Origin: Xanthostigma xanthostigma
Taxonomy: Eukaryota > Arthropoda > Insecta > Raphidioptera > Raphidiidae
DNA length: 64,000 nt
Direction of reading: 5' to 3'
NCBI GenBank assembly: GCA_963575645.1
Contig: OY754473.1
Location: 1,984,001-2,048,000, forward strand
The translations under genes were made by a program, and so were the position numbers. Of the stretch, positions 10,388 through 21,377 are shown piece after piece; the stretch's first letter is position 1; the number at the start of each line of letters is the position of its first letter. The notes under the pieces are model-generated. The model was given only the letters and a program-made list of their open reading frames with translations, was not told the DNA's origin and searched no databases.

Positions 10388-11215
10388 CGAGTAGGGTTGG
10401 ATAACTCAGATCTGAACCGGTTCAAAGAGCCGGCTCCGACAGAAGATCCGTGAGAGCCGGCTCACTTTTTTATGAGCCGCCGCCTCAACGGATCCGCATA
10501 GCTCAGTGAAACACTTAACACACAGAAGCAATAAGATCTGTCAGCTCAAATGACTCATGCATCATATGTCTGGCTATGGTACACACTACGCACAGGCGGT
10601 ACAGTTATTACAGTGTTTTTTAAGTCACAACTATTTAAGGTATTGTATTGCATAGAATAGAATAATTTTTTTTTTTGACGTGATAACGTCTTATAAATTG
10701 ATGAAATATATTGATGAACACCGGCTGCATGCACGAAAAAGTGTCACATTCCGAAATGTGTCACGTTCCGAAATGTGTCACGTTCCGCGCACGATCGGCC
10801 CAAGTTTGACAGCTACTAAAATTTAGGTTATGTATTATTCGAGCGGAATACGTTATCACGTAAAACTATTGTCCGTAAACCGACTTTACAGACAACCAAT
10901 TTTTTTTTAGAATAGAATATAATTTATTTGTAAATCACATTATATGATGATACAAAACGTCAAATTTAAAATTTGAAAATTCATCAATGGTTAATAATAT
11001 TGTAATATGCTTTCTGTAACATAGCAAGTAGCAACCTGTAAAACCCCGCCTTATAATATGTGAGTCAGTCACTGGCATAATATTACGTGATATGATTGAC
11101 TCAACTAACTCAGTGGCTCAGTGGACTCGAATAACATATTCAGAACTCGGCTCTTTTTGAACCGGCTCAGGGAGCCGGCTCACATACGGGATCCAGATGC
11201 AAAGATGCAGATCAC
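10388..11215. mobile_element. Inverted-repeat element with GAGCCGGCTC ends, carrying a nested insertion
   Basis: The two ends are inverted relatives: CTGAACCGGTTCAAAGAGCC near 10420 and, reversed, TGAGCCGGTTCAAAAAGAGC near 11150. GAGCCGGCTC palindromes occur at both sides. The middle (10662-10909) is a separate repeat. This looks like a non-autonomous DNA transposon; no target duplication was assigned. Confidence 0.5.
10662..10909. mobile_element. Short copy of the GACGTGATAACGTC repeat family
   Basis: Begins near TTTTGACGTGATAACGTCTT and ends ACGTTATCACGTAAAACT ... CAGACAACCAA plus a T run. The same two ends bound 14341-14998 and 62922-63511. The sequence TAGAATAGAATA occurs on both sides (about 10649 and 10909), a candidate 12-bp target duplication. 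The superfamily is not recognised. Confidence 0.55.
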
Positions 11216-11524
11216 TAAAAAGAACTGTTTACCTCATCTCTATTATCGAGTTTGATTAAATTATGTATAAGTATACACATTTATTTGTTAGTAGACGTTT
11301 TTGACACAATACATTGCATTATTTCCAAAAACTGCAAGTAGTATAGCAAATGTTTTAAAAGAATCATTGAAATTGTTCCACTTCTTGTGGACTTCGAAAC
11401 TTTGTCGGTTTTTTTGTCTTTATTTGTTTTTTTTTGTTATTATAGTTCGTTATTACCAACCCTAAAAACTTCGTACTTATTGGATTTTTAGTATGAAATT
11501 AACATTATTAAAGTTACTTTAAAT

Positions 11525-12055
11525 CAGAGGCTCCCAAACTTTTTCGTCTCGTAGACCACTTGCCATGTTTTTCGGTTTTGGGTACACCCCCTGCTTATCT
11601 GATATTGATTTTTTGCAAATTCATTAATTTCAAATGTTATTTTGACAACCGGTATAGTGCTACTCACTTGAACGATTTAAATTTATATATTATAACGGTA
11701 GTGAAATGTAGTGTGAAATGTTTAGTTTTATACATTTATTAATTAGATTCAAATTAAAATTTACTTTATCTGTTACATAAAATAACTAAGCAAAAAATAA
11801 ATGCTTTTAGTGTGAGGGATGAACCTGATGCTTTAATAATAAATTTTCAACATTTGGCATCAAATTAGTTAGATTTAATCTTAAATCTCTTCGGTTAACG
11901 ATATCCAGTTTGTTTCTTTTTTTGTTAGGAGATTCACTATCGTTGATCCCCATTTTCATTTCATGGACCCCCAATTTTTTTTCCCGCTGACATGGACCCC
12001 TTGCAAGTATTCGTCGACCCCTGGGGGTCGATATAGACCACTTTGGGAATCACTG
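11525..12055. mobile_element. hAT-type miniature transposon, 531 bp
   Basis: Terminal sequences CAGAGGCTCCCAAACTTTTT and, at the far end, ACTTTGGGAATCACTG are inverted and of hAT type. The 8-bp direct repeat CTTTAAAT flanks it exactly (11517-11524 and 12056-12063), the target duplication length expected for hAT. No transposase is encoded, so it was moved in trans. Confidence 0.85.
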
Positions 12056-12063
12056 CTTTAAAT

Positions 12064-12500
12064 CAAGATGTTTGTATCAATAAACATGAATATTAGGTAT
12101 AAAGAGGAAAAGCTTATGAGAGTGTTTGTTTGTCGAGGGTAATCCAGGCTGTGCTTACCTCTGTAAGAAATTTCCAAAGACGTAAACTAAAAATGGATTT
12201 AGCATTTCCTATATTAGCTAATACAATGTTGTGATGACATTCAATATAAGAGAGAAACGCTCGTCTTTATCTAAATACCGATAGGTGTGGTTTGAAGGAT
12301 ATAAAATCATCAATTAATGAGGTTTAAAAATTTTATATTGTTGATAAAAATAAATTTTAGATTTGTGTAATTAAATTTAACAGATAAAAACTTTGTCAAA
12401 AACATATTGTACGCCGAAGATAAAATGTACATGCCGGTGTGGGCCCCAGTGCCTGTAACTTAGCGGAACCCGTCATACCGCTGATGCCACTCATTCAAGT
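12064..12500. other. AT-rich stretch without recognised content
   Basis: No coding frame, RNA or bounded repeat recognised. Confidence 0.4.
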
Positions 12501-12504
12501 TTGG

Positions 12505-12733
12505 TAATTTTTTTGCGCAGTGAAAATGGGAAGGTGTTTGGGAGGAGTTCTTTAAAAAACAGTTACGGAGTCATGTCGATGCGATAAGAGATTTTTGCGC
12601 AGTGAAAAGGGGAGGGAGTTTGGGGAAAGTTTTTTATAAACAAGTACGGGGTCGTGTCGATGCGATGCCGTTTTTTTGCGCAGTGTAAAGGGGGGCAGTT
12701 CTTTTAAAAACAATTACGGGGTCGTGTATATAA
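12505..12733. repeat. 81-82 bp tandem repeat, nearly three units
   Basis: GCGCAG starts units at 12515, 12597 and 12678. Each unit contains a GGGG-rich stretch, a TTTAAAAAAC-like run and TACGGGGTCGTGT. A decaying minisatellite with no coding capacity. Confidence 0.75.
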
Positions 12734-13103
12734 AATGAGACAGTAATTCTACACCAGTTGCTATGACGTGTATATATGAGATTTCTGATTGATTAGATTA
12801 GAGTGAAAAACGAAAATTAGTTAAATTTTTTTACGTATTTTGAGGAAATTTGTGAATAATCCACAAAGTTTTTTTTGCAACGTCAAAATTTAGCGTTTTC
12901 TATGACTTAAAAAAATTTGGGCACATCGAGTTATGCTACTCAAAACTTTCGAGAATCGTCATACCCTCCGCTAAAAATTTGTCTCTAAATGAAATTCATC
13001 TTTGTGCTATTCGTGCATTTAGACAACCCTAGTAGGTAATAGTTATGGAATATCGTTTATAAAATAGTGAATACTTGAATATATTGCAATAAGTATCAAC
13101 ATA

Positions 13104-13253
13104 ATGCAAGAAATATCAGTAACTAACCAAGACTTGGCTGCAATGTGCCGATTGTGCTTGTCGAGAGAAGTTTCGATGTTGGATGTCTTTGATTTTTCAA
13201 CAAGACTGAAAGATCGAATCGTCAACGTAATCATGAAGTGTGCCCCCGTTCAA
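13104..13253 (+). CDS. Gene D exon 1: N-terminal half of ZAD
   Basis: ATG at 13104 opens 50 codons (MQEISVTNQDLAAMCRLCLS ... NVIMKCAPVQ) with the first ZAD CxxC pair. It is followed by a strong donor GTAAGT at 13254. Length, phase and cysteine placement match genes B and C exactly. It joins in phase 0 to exon 2 at 15466 across a 2.2-kb intron that has been enlarged by transposons. Confidence 0.85.
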
Positions 13254-13460
13254 GTAAGTTTGCTATCTTGAAATAATGGGAAACAATCTACAGAATATTT
13301 ATTTTTATAATTATTGAAACGATTTTTATTTATTATATGACACTGCATTACTATTAGTAGATTTACGAGGTTAGATAAAAAAAATAAAAGTTATAATAAC
13401 AATTACCCAACTAGATAAAAGAATAAAACAAGCACATCAAAACATGAGATAGTATACTGA

Positions 13461-13601
13461 GTTTGTTCCAAGCAAACGGTAACGAAACCGTCACCTGCAT
13501 GCGCAGTAGCTAAACGTGTTCCAAAATCGCAACAGCTTCGTGTTAGCTACTGCGCATGCGGGTAACGGTTTCGTTGCCGTTTGCTGGCTGTTTGGACAAA
13601 C
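13461..13601. repeat. Foldback repeat with GCATGCGCAGTAGCTAA arms
   Basis: The left arm CAAACGGTAACGAAACCG plus GCATGCGCAGTAGCTAA is mirrored on the right as TTAGCTACTGCGCATGC plus CGGTTTCGTTGCCGTTTG. Arms of about 55 bp with a short spacer. The same core recurs at 5.1, 33.1, 34.3 and 55.7 kb, so it belongs to a dispersed inverted-repeat family. Confidence 0.75.
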
Positions 13602-13635
13602 TTAGTATTTTGCGCTAGAGAGTAGTGATGTGCCG

Positions 13636-13968
13636 GATATCCATATCCGCGGATATCCGAGGGAGAAGAAAGATCCGTATCCGTTAGTTTTTTTGCGGAT
13701 CTTTTACCTTATTAATTTTCAATTCATAGATGAACTTTTATATATATAGGTGATTAGGTAATAATGAAAACCTGTTAAATTCCATTCAGATTATTTTTTA
13801 TTTTCTTAAATCGTATTTGGCACCTTTATATTGCAAACATTTATCGTAGTGAGTACCATACTAATAGTACATAACTCAAAGGTACTAAATCAACTATCTT
13901 TATAATGAGATATTGCACATCGATCTTTGGAAAGAGACAATCTGTTATGAGAGTTAACTCTTAACTCA
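13636..13968. mobile_element. Truncated copy of the 40-kb hAT element
   Basis: Starts AGTGATGTGCCGGATATCC and matches, in reverse orientation, the complete hAT element at 39975-40508 as far as GAGTTAACTCTTAA. The other end is missing, so it is a deletion derivative or relic. Confidence 0.7.
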
Positions 13969-14340
13969 TAGGCTCTAAGGCAAAGTGCATCACTCTATAC
14001 ATCTGGCCTTATATATACGACCACGGCTATCCTCAGATGAGAATATTTTCTTGCTTCATACTTTTCAGTAGTCGGGTTTTCCTAGGAATGGTCTTCCATC
14101 TGTCCTTATTACAAAAATATATACATAGAAGTAACAAAGCATGCAGTAGTACAAAATAATTGTACATAAATTAATACTACGGCAGTTAAAGAAATTGCGT
14201 AGATTGGCCGATGATTTAGTTGCTCATTTAATAAAAAAAATTGAATTTGCGATGATACATTAATATTTCTTTCATGACAAGGTACTATGATATGAAGGTC
14301 ATTTAATAATTTAGATTTTAGGGGCTAAATATGAGAATGA

Positions 14341-14998
14341 TTTTGACGTGATAACGTCTTATAAATTGATGAATCACCAATCTTATAAATTGATAAAACA
14401 CCGGCTGCATGCACGAAAAAGTGTAACGTTCCTAAATCCTAACGTTCGTAACGCGTAACGTTCCGCCTGACCCTGTGCGTGCTTTTTGCTAATTTCTCGC
14501 TCAATTTAAATCAGATCGGTTTGAAACCAGTCTTAAACGAAAGAGAAGAACATTTTACATAGATTTCGTATAACAGAATTTGCCTAAACAGTTTTTTTAT
14601 ACAAATTTATATAGAAAAATAGCTGTATAAATGCAATGTTGTCTAATGCATGGCGCGACGCGGTCGGTCGTCTTTGTTTGCCGTACATGGAAATTAGAAG
14701 ATAACGTATGTCTTGTCTTAACATGAAAACGGCTGCATTTCTAATGTTTAATTCAATTTTTTGACATTAGTATTTTGTGAAATGCAACGCCTTCTAAGTT
14801 AAGTATTGGAATAACTAATTATTATTAGAACATAATACTTTGACAGTTGCAAACGTCACTTTTGACATTTCTTATCATTCCGACACCAAGGATGAGCGGA
14901 TTGAAACCAAATTTTGGGAGGTTTAGGTTATGTATTACGGAATACGTTATCACGTAAAACTATCGTCCGTAAACCGACGTTACAGACAACCATTTTTT
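14341..14998. mobile_element. Long copy of the GACGTGATAACGTC repeat family
   Basis: Same ends as 10662-10909 and 62922-63511, with a longer unrelated interior containing no coding frame. Inside each end is the inverted pair ACGTGATAACGT / ACGTTATCACGT, which suggests a non-autonomous DNA element. Confidence 0.6.
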
Positions 14999-15448
14999 TT
15001 AAAAATAAGATGTGATATGCGGCGGAATTTCAAAAGTAGTAAACTTAAAACTTTTAGCAAACGGAATAGAAATAAATAAAAATGTAGAAGTCTACGATTA
15101 GTCATATTTAAAATACTATGTTGCATGAGTAGAGGTGTAATATGATCTCTATAGAGAATATTGAAAACAAGTCTTAAACAGTAATTTTGGAGTATTTGAG
15201 CTTTGTATTGGGTCAGATAGTCCAATGAACTACCATAAACCACGTCACCATATTCAATTATTGGTAAAACTAATACATTAACCAATCTAAGTTTCATTTG
15301 CACTGATATATGGTTTTTGAAAGGAAATAATTTTTTCAGTCTGAAATAAGCAGATTTAAATGTAATAGCTATATGTTCTGCAAACTTCATATTCTGATCA
15401 AAAGTTACACCAAGATTCTTAACTGTATTTGCCTTCTTTAATGCAATT
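14980..15448 (-). pseudogene. Non-LTR retrotransposon reverse-transcriptase fragment
   Basis: Read on the minus strand from about 15448: KNLGVTFDQNMKFAEHI, SAYFRLKKLF, MKLRLVNVLVLPIIEYGDVV, and LQNYCLRLVFNI. This pattern (LGV.FD....W..HI / ..VLP.IEYG..VY / LQ....R.I) is the region after the catalytic domain of jockey/RTE-like LINE polyproteins. No catalytic core, start or 3' tail remains; it is a dead fragment embedded in the gene D intron, with its edge close to the exon 2 acceptor. Confidence 0.75.
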
Positions 15449-15465
15449 TTGTCAATTTATTCCAG

Positions 15466-17052
15466 ATAAAAAGATGCGATGATATGCCGAAATTCATCTG
15501 TCAATTATGTTGCACTCAACTGGAGAAAGCACATCAGTTCCAGACGCAAATAATACAGTCTGACAAAACACTACGACGCTATTTACAACAACTGCATGCT
15601 TCCGACAAACAAGAGTGTTCCAATCAGAGGCCACCCGAGGATTCTTTAATCGATAATACTAAATCAGACGTCAAGTTTATTTCTTCGGAAAACCACAAAG
15701 TTTTATCGAAAATAAAAGTCGAACAATTGGATGATAATTCAATAATGATTCCACCAGACTGTGACGATACAGTTGAAATGATGTCTAAAAGTGGAGTCAG
15801 CTCAAATGTAAATATTAGGGACAGTAATTTGACGGAAGACACGAATGTCAACTGGAAAACGGAAGAACCGGAAAATTTTAATTCAGCATGGAAAAGTATT
15901 GAGGAAATATTTGTTAAATCCGAAATCAAAGACGAACCGTTGGATGACAGCCAATTAATTCTGCCAGACTGTATCGATGATGCAGTTAACGATTTATCGA
16001 AAGGCGATAGCGAAACCAGTTGCGGTATCGGTCACACATCGATGAACTACAGAGGTGTGCGTTCTATTGGCGTTGGAGGTGAGATGGTCGAGAATACTTT
16101 GGTAAATCGCGAAAAACTTAAACAGACCAGTGAAATGAAAACGTCCCATCAAATAGCTCTACGAAGTTTTAAAAAATCCAAACGCCGTCATGTTGCAAAG
16201 AAATCGTACGAGTGTGACATTTGTAATAAATGTTTCACTCAATCGAGTTCTTTAAGTGTACACAAACGCCTACATACCGGTGAGAAACCGTATCAGTGTG
16301 AAGTTTGTAATAAGTGTTTTACGCAACAAAGCGTTTTAAGAAGACACAAATTTACACATACTGATGAGAAACTGTACCAGTGTAACATTTGTAATAAGTG
16401 TTACACTCGATCAAGCTCTTTGAATATACACAAACGCGTACATACGGGTGAGAAACCGTTTCAGTGTGACGTTTGCAACATGTGTTTTGCTCAACAGAGT
16501 GTTTTAAGTCGTCACAAATTTACGCATACCGATGAGAGACCGTACCAGTGTAACATTTGTAAGAAGAGTTTCGCCTCGTACATAAATTTAAAATATCATA
16601 TACGGATTAAACATACCGGTGAAAATCCATATCAGTGTGATATTTGTCAAAAAAGTTTCACGCACCCAAGCAATTTAAAAACTCACAACCGTACACATAC
16701 TGGTGAGAAACCGTACCAGTGTGACGTTTGTAGCAAGCGTTTCACGCATTCGGGCACTTTGAAGTTACACAAACGTAGACATACTGGTGAGAAACCATAT
16801 CAATGTGACATTTGCAATGAACGTTTCGCTCGAACGAGCAACTTGCGCTTTCATAAGCGTCTACATACGAGTGAGGTTTCGTATCAGTGTGATATTTGTA
16901 ATAAGTACTTGTCCAATGAGGACAGGTTAAATAGTCATAGACGTATACATACTGTTGGAAAACTTTACAATTGTGACATTTGTAATAAGCATTTCACCGA
17001 TAGTAGAAGATTGAAAGCTCATAAATGTATGCACACTGGAGAGAAACCATAA
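15466..17052 (+). CDS. Gene D exon 2: ZAD-C2H2 zinc-finger protein
   Basis: With exon 1 gives a 578-aa predicted nuclear DNA-binding protein. The exon opens IKRCDDMPKFICQLCC, supplying the second ZAD zinc pair. The linker is acidic and shorter than in gene C (one module, not two) with IKVEQLDD and SEIKDEPLDD motifs. Ten C2H2 fingers follow from about residue 246 to the C-terminus. The fifth has one extra residue between its histidines, and the ninth lacks the usual aromatic residue after the second cysteine pair. The stop falls within the last TGEKP linker. All linker and finger positions are open, so this is the best preserved member of the array alongside gene C. Partner and target are unknown. 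Confidence 0.9.
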   Translation: MKRCDDMPKFICQLCCTQLEKAHQFQTQIIQSDKTLRRYLQQLHASDKQECSNQRPPEDSLIDNTKSDVKFISSENHKVLSKIKVEQLDDNSIMIPPDCDDTVEMMSKSGVSSNVNIRDSNLTEDTNVNWKTEEPENFNSAWKSIEEIFVKSEIKDEPLDDSQLILPDCIDDAVNDLSKGDSETSCGIGHTSMNYRGVRSIGVGGEMVENTLVNREKLKQTSEMKTSHQIALRSFKKSKRRHVAKKSYECDICNKCFTQSSSLSVHKRLHTGEKPYQCEVCNKCFTQQSVLRRHKFTHTDEKLYQCNICNKCYTRSSSLNIHKRVHTGEKPFQCDVCNMCFAQQSVLSRHKFTHTDERPYQCNICKKSFASYINLKYHIRIKHTGENPYQCDICQKSFTHPSNLKTHNRTHTGEKPYQCDVCSKRFTHSGTLKLHKRRHTGEKPYQCDICNERFARTSNLRFHKRLHTSEVSYQCDICNKYLSNEDRLNSHRRIHTVGKLYNCDICNKHFTDSRRLKAHKCMHTGEKP

Positions 17053-17217
17053 AAAGTTGACACTTTTAATAAGGATATTGTTGTGAGCCGATTTTAATTT
17101 ACACAAGATTGTCATATCTGTGCCAATTGTAACACGTGTTATATAAACATATACCTACATCCCGAAGAAAAATTATATTATTGTAGTCGCAACACAATTT
17201 TATTTTTGGTGCATATG

Positions 17218-17223
17218 AATAAA
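17218..17223 (+). promoter_or_regulatory. Polyadenylation-type signal after gene D
   Basis: AATAAA 166 bp beyond the gene D stop, the first such hexamer downstream. Confidence 0.4.
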
Positions 17224-17285
17224 GAGTGACTATGACACAAAACACGTTTGGTAACAGTGTGGTAGCTATGTGGTATCTATTCACG

Positions 17286-17615
17286 TCATATATTTAATAC
17301 CCTCTATATTGCTAGCAAAGATCGGGAGAAAGACTTAAACACTACGATGCGGACATTTATATGTCTATCTCACTTATAATACTCTGAGTCTCATGCGTAT
17401 GTCCGTGAATGGATTCGCGTCAGTTTGGAACTAAGCTGTGAAAGTGAGGTGGCTTGCTTTATTCCACTTACTAATTGCCCCACTAAAGACGTGACCCTTG
17501 CGCACAACGGGTCAAGTAAAAAGAAAGAGATACAAAACAGTCACTTTCTGTCTCACTTCATGAGCCACGCTTTCACTTACGGCCACTAGCAATATAGAAG
17601 TTATTAAATATATGA
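17286..17615. mobile_element. 330-bp inverted-repeat element, copy 1
   Basis: Ends TCATATATTTAATA and TATTAAATATATGA are inverted, as are the adjoining CTATATTGCTAG and CTAGCAATATAG. It is flanked by the 6-bp direct repeat TTCACG (17280-17285 and 17616-17621). A second copy lies in reverse orientation at 42814-43147 with its own 6-bp duplication. No coding capacity. Confidence 0.8.
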
Positions 17616-17729
17616 TTCACGTGTCTATTTTACGCACGCATGCGCAAAAACTTTGTCACTAAATGAAACATCCCATCAATCGTGTTTATATTTGGTTTTT
17701 CTGTATCAAAAGTTTTGCCGACTTCAGTT

Positions 17730-18070
17730 TAATAATAATTATTCCTTATTAGTGGCCCGGTCTCAGGCTCCGCCCGAATTTGTAGATTGTCGCCGTTTTT
17801 TCGTAGACTTGCGTTGCAAAATCGGTCTCCACGAAAAGCGCTTTTATTTAAACGCGATAATATATAGCCTGTATCCATCCTGAAGGTCCATTCTAAATAT
17901 TGGTGAAAAAAATATTGAAATCGGATGAGTAGTTTCGGAGATTGCCTCCTACACCCAAACTTACACACTTTACCACTTTGTAATATTGTAGCGGTCTGTC
18001 CCGTTTCACCTGGGTGCGATAGATATAGTTCTGCAAAATGTATTTCGTTTGTGGCTCGGCATCTGAACTA
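17730..18070. repeat. Dispersed repeat resembling a LINE 3' region
   Basis: Phrases such as ATATAGCCTGTATCCATCC and GAAATCGGATGAGTAGTTTC are of the kind found in non-coding 3' tails of insect non-LTR elements. No reverse-transcriptase sequence is attached. Identification is by recollection of this type of repeat, so it is tentative. Confidence 0.4.
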
Positions 18071-18750
18071 ATTGCTTTGAGCAAATTCGAAGTTCTAACA
18101 GATATCGCTATTTGGAACTAAACAGTGTTGTTTGTTTGCTTCTGAACTATTAGTTAAGTTGCACCTAGCCAGACACATTTAACAAAATTTCTTTAATGTG
18201 GTTTCGGAGATTAGCGTGGCCAAAATTGTGACACAGAAATTTTATATACAGTATGTAAACGCGTAAGGTGCACATAATAGGGAAATTAGCATTGGGAAAA
18301 AATACTTGGATCAGAGTTAGCCATGACTGCATTAATTGTTATTTCTATTGAATTATCGTGGTCATCTTGGAATTTCTATTTTATTTTGATTTTACTTGGC
18401 TTTTTTAATAATAAAAAGCTCTTATAAATCATTATTTTAATTTTTTTGTACAAAAATAAAACAAAAAAACAACTCCATCTGTTTGGAAACATTTCATTCA
18501 AAAATTGTCTGACTGGTATGACGTATGTGCGTTGGTAAATCAGTGACCCAATGTCTTTAGGCTCAACACGAATAGGCGGAGATATTTGATCTCGCACCAT
18601 ATTTAAGTATTTTTGGGAATTTAATGTGCCATTAATAAAAAAAGTCCGATTATGTTGTAATCATTTGAATATTTTCTTCGGTAGTATACACATTCATTTT
18701 GCAGAAGAATATTATCTGTCAAATTGAAAAACAAGATTTCATACTGTATA
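18071..18750. other. AT-rich stretch, nothing recognised
   Basis: No gene or bounded element seen; frames here are short and lack family features. Confidence 0.4.
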
Positions 18751-18754
18751 TAGA

Positions 18755-18894
18755 TGTTACGGTTAATACAAGAAAGTAGTTAATTCGCGAATTAATCGGC
18801 TAATTACCCGAATTAACCAATCCTTGACGTTGGTTAATTCGGGTATTAGCCGGTTAACTCGCGAATAAACTACTTTCTTGTATTAACCGTAACA
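18755..18894. mobile_element. 140-bp palindromic miniature element
   Basis: The two halves (TGTTACGGTTAATACAAGAA ... and its reverse complement) pair over almost the full length, leaving only a few bases of loop. A TAGA direct repeat flanks it (18751-18754, 18895-18898). Arms are nearly perfect, suggesting a recent insertion. Confidence 0.75.
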
Positions 18895-19024
18895 TAGATA
18901 TTCCATAGGATTTAGGAAGCTCTTCTCTATGCTTTGCACATAGCAGAGATAACCCACATAGCGAATAGTTAAGTGTTTTAATATTTATTCATAGAATGCA
19001 AGAATATATAGGTACATATAATTA

Positions 19025-19136
19025 GCTTAAACCTAGCTGCCATGTGTCAAAACCAAGAGTTATCGTATGCTGCACGGATTGTCAACCAGATTTGAAAATA
19101 AAAGGGCGGATAATTATGGAGTGTACTCCCGTCCAG
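19025..19136 (+). pseudogene. Gene E exon 1 relic (ZAD)
   Basis: Matches the gene D first exon in order: CTAGCTGCCATGTG for the AAMC start of the ZAD, a shrunken middle, then CGGATAATTATGGAGTGT...GTCCAG, which still reads RIIMECTPVQ before a GT donor at 19137. The CxxC and surrounding bases are partly deleted and the frame is broken, so this ZAD cannot fold. Confidence 0.7.
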
Positions 19137-19603
19137 GTAGCTTTTTTGTGTGAGTTAAAAACTATTTTTACAAATACAAACGATCTTTATTTATAAGTAA
19201 TGAGGACTTTTTGATGAGGCAAATGTCTTGGAATTTAATAAAGGTACATTTCACACTTATTAGCTGTTGTTCATAAAAATGTGTTACATAAAATAAAGGT
19301 TATTGTAATAAAATAATAAACAGCAAAAATGGCACACTAAACGCCGTTAGGAAAAAACTGTCTTTATTATTATTAAAAAAATATATAAACATAAGTTTTA
19401 ACTATTAGGACATTAAATTGAAAGAATTTGCTGTTGTTCTTTTGAATAAATTGAAACCACAATGCGACCTTTGTGGTCAAAAGTTGGGATTGTCTAGGAC
19501 TCACTAAATTTCAATAATTTGCCATGTTAACAAATAGTAAGTGTTTATCTGGTTATAAAAATGGTTATTTGATTATACATCTAATAATTTATATACATTT
19601 ATA

Positions 19604-20242
19604 CAGAAGCGTAGCGTGCCTTGGCGGGGCCCCGTTTAAAAATTTGTTTAGGGGCCCTTAGGAAGGGTAACGATCTCTAACAAAAGAAAAAAATGTGCAT
19701 AAAATTAAGAGAAATATTTATTCATCATAATTATCTATCTCACTTTTTCCAAAATTTTTACAAACAATTCATCATCGTCAAGTAAATAAAATTGTCGACC
19801 AATTTTTCTCAGACCATACGATATATTGACAAGAATGATAAAAATACAAATTGATTTGTATTTTTATCATTCTTGTCAATATATCGTATGGTCTGAGAAA
19901 AATTGGTCGACAATTTTATTTACTTGAAGAGTTCTATTCAGGCGTTAATCAAAGATTTAATTCATCATCGTATCGTATGTACATCGATTATTGTGGGATT
20001 CCCCCGTTGAAGTAAATGACTTAACCGGGGAAATCCCGCAGCCCGCGATAACCGATGTAGGGTGTTTCCAACTTTTGAACGCATGATTTACGCGGGAAAA
20101 AAAGAAATTGCTTTTTTTGACTTGTCATTTCTGAAATAAAAAAAAATTTTGGGAAGTTTTTATTAATTTTTGCTTACGCACGTTGGGGGCCCCCGTGGCC
20201 CGGGGACCCCGTATAATTGATACGGCGGTAGCTACGCCCCTG
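19604..20242. mobile_element. hAT-type element with nested foldback insertion
   Basis: Ends CAGAAGCGTAGC and GCTACGCCCCTG are inverted hAT-type termini. The 8-bp duplication CATTTATA is exact on both sides (19596-19603, 20243-20250). Internally 19778-19958 is a second insertion. The element sits where the missing second ZAD exon half of gene E would be expected. A shorter relative lies at 31741-31861. Confidence 0.85.
19778..19958. mobile_element. Foldback with ATTGTCGACCAATTT ends, nested in hAT
   Basis: Two arms of about 65 bp (AAATAAAATTGTCGACC ... CCATACGATATATTGACAAG) mirror each other around a short loop near 19855. A direct repeat AATTCATCATCG borders it (19766-19777 and 19959-19970), a possible target duplication. 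The subterminal GTTCTATTCAGGCGTTAATC recurs at 28.79 and 46.28 kb. Confidence 0.7.
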
Positions 20243-20382
20243 CATTTATATGACAGATCTATATCAGTTATATTATATATGTTTACACTATTTTTTTTTT
20301 ATTTTGAAATATAGACTACTTCAAAAAAGGCATTTTTGATAATTGAAAATCGAATTATGACTCAATAGAAATTATATATTAT

Positions 20383-21354
20383 ATGAGTGGGAAGGATTCA
20401 GATATAAAAATTGGCACTAAATTGATAGAAAGCATGGATGTCAACCAGAAAGTTGAGGAACCTGTAAATTGTAACTCGACGTGGAATTGTATTGAGACAA
20501 TTTTTATTAAATCTGAAATCAAAGATGAAGCGATGGATGACAGTTCTTTAATTTTGCGAGAATGTATTGATAACACAGTAAACGAATTTTCTAAAGACAC
20601 TGGTGAAATAATCTGCGAAGATACAAAAATCGATCTTGGCCACATATCGATAAAATCAGAGTTGGTTTGTGCCGATGTAGAAGAGAATTGTGAGAAGAGC
20701 AAAAATACTTCATTAAATCAGAAGAAGCCTATAAAATCGAGCAAACCGAAGCTGTCTCAACAAAATGGCGTTACTGACATGCGTTCTTCTCGAGTAGGAA
20801 GCTGTAAAAAATCCAAGCCCAATCAAGCTGCTGCAAAACCGTACCGGTGTGAAGTTTGTAATAAGTGCTTTAATCATCCAAGTGACTTAGGCAGACATAA
20901 ATTTACACATACTGGTGAGAAGCCGTACCAGTGTGATATTTGTAACAAATATTTCGTCTCAGATATAAAATTGATTTATCATAAACGTATCCATACCGGT
21001 GAGAAACCATATCAGTGTGACGTTTGCAAAAGAAGTTTCACGCAATCAAGCAATTTAAAGTATCACAAACTTACACACACCGGTGAAAAAATGTACCGGT
21101 GTGAGGTTTGTAATAAGTGTTTCACTCAATCGGGTTCTTTAAAGTTACACAAACGCGTACATACCGGTGAGAAACCGTATCAGTGTGACACGTGTGATAA
21201 GTGTTTCACTCAATCATACTCTTTAAAATTACACAAACTTTTACACGCTAGTGAGAAACCGCATCGATGTGATATTTGCGATACCTATTTCACCTCACAC
21301 AGAAAATTGGTACACCATAAACGTGTGCATACTGGTAAAAAACCAAATCACTGA
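20383..21354 (+). pseudogene. Gene E finger exon: truncated ZAD zinc-finger gene
   Basis: An open frame of 323 codons covers the second half of the acidic linker (VEEPVNCNS, SEIKDEAMDDSS) and six C2H2 fingers (about residues 148-315), closest in style to gene D. The second half of the ZAD is absent: upstream there is transposon sequence, not a CxxC exon. The frame ends at TGA after KKPNH. A two-base loss relative to the expected HCDIC codons explains this, and the next finger (21378-21470, YQCDVCNKCFTQSGS) lies in the +1 frame. It may yield a finger-only protein if transcribed, but lesions at both ends favour a pseudogene. Confidence 0.75.
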
Positions 21355-21377
21355 CATTTGTAGAAAACTTAAACTGT

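Larger units (their letters stand above)
13254..15465 (+). other. Gene D intron, filled with transposon debris
   Basis: Contains a foldback (13461-13601), a partial hAT element (13636-13968), a GACGTGATAACGTC-family copy (14341-14998) and a non-LTR reverse-transcriptase fragment on the minus strand ending about 17 bp from the splice acceptor. The acceptor itself (TTTATTCCAG) is intact. Confidence 0.7.

Noticed and set aside
12505-12733. CRISPR-like array
   Set aside because: Units are contiguous 81-82 bp tandem repeats without conserved repeat/unique spacer alternation, and this is animal DNA.
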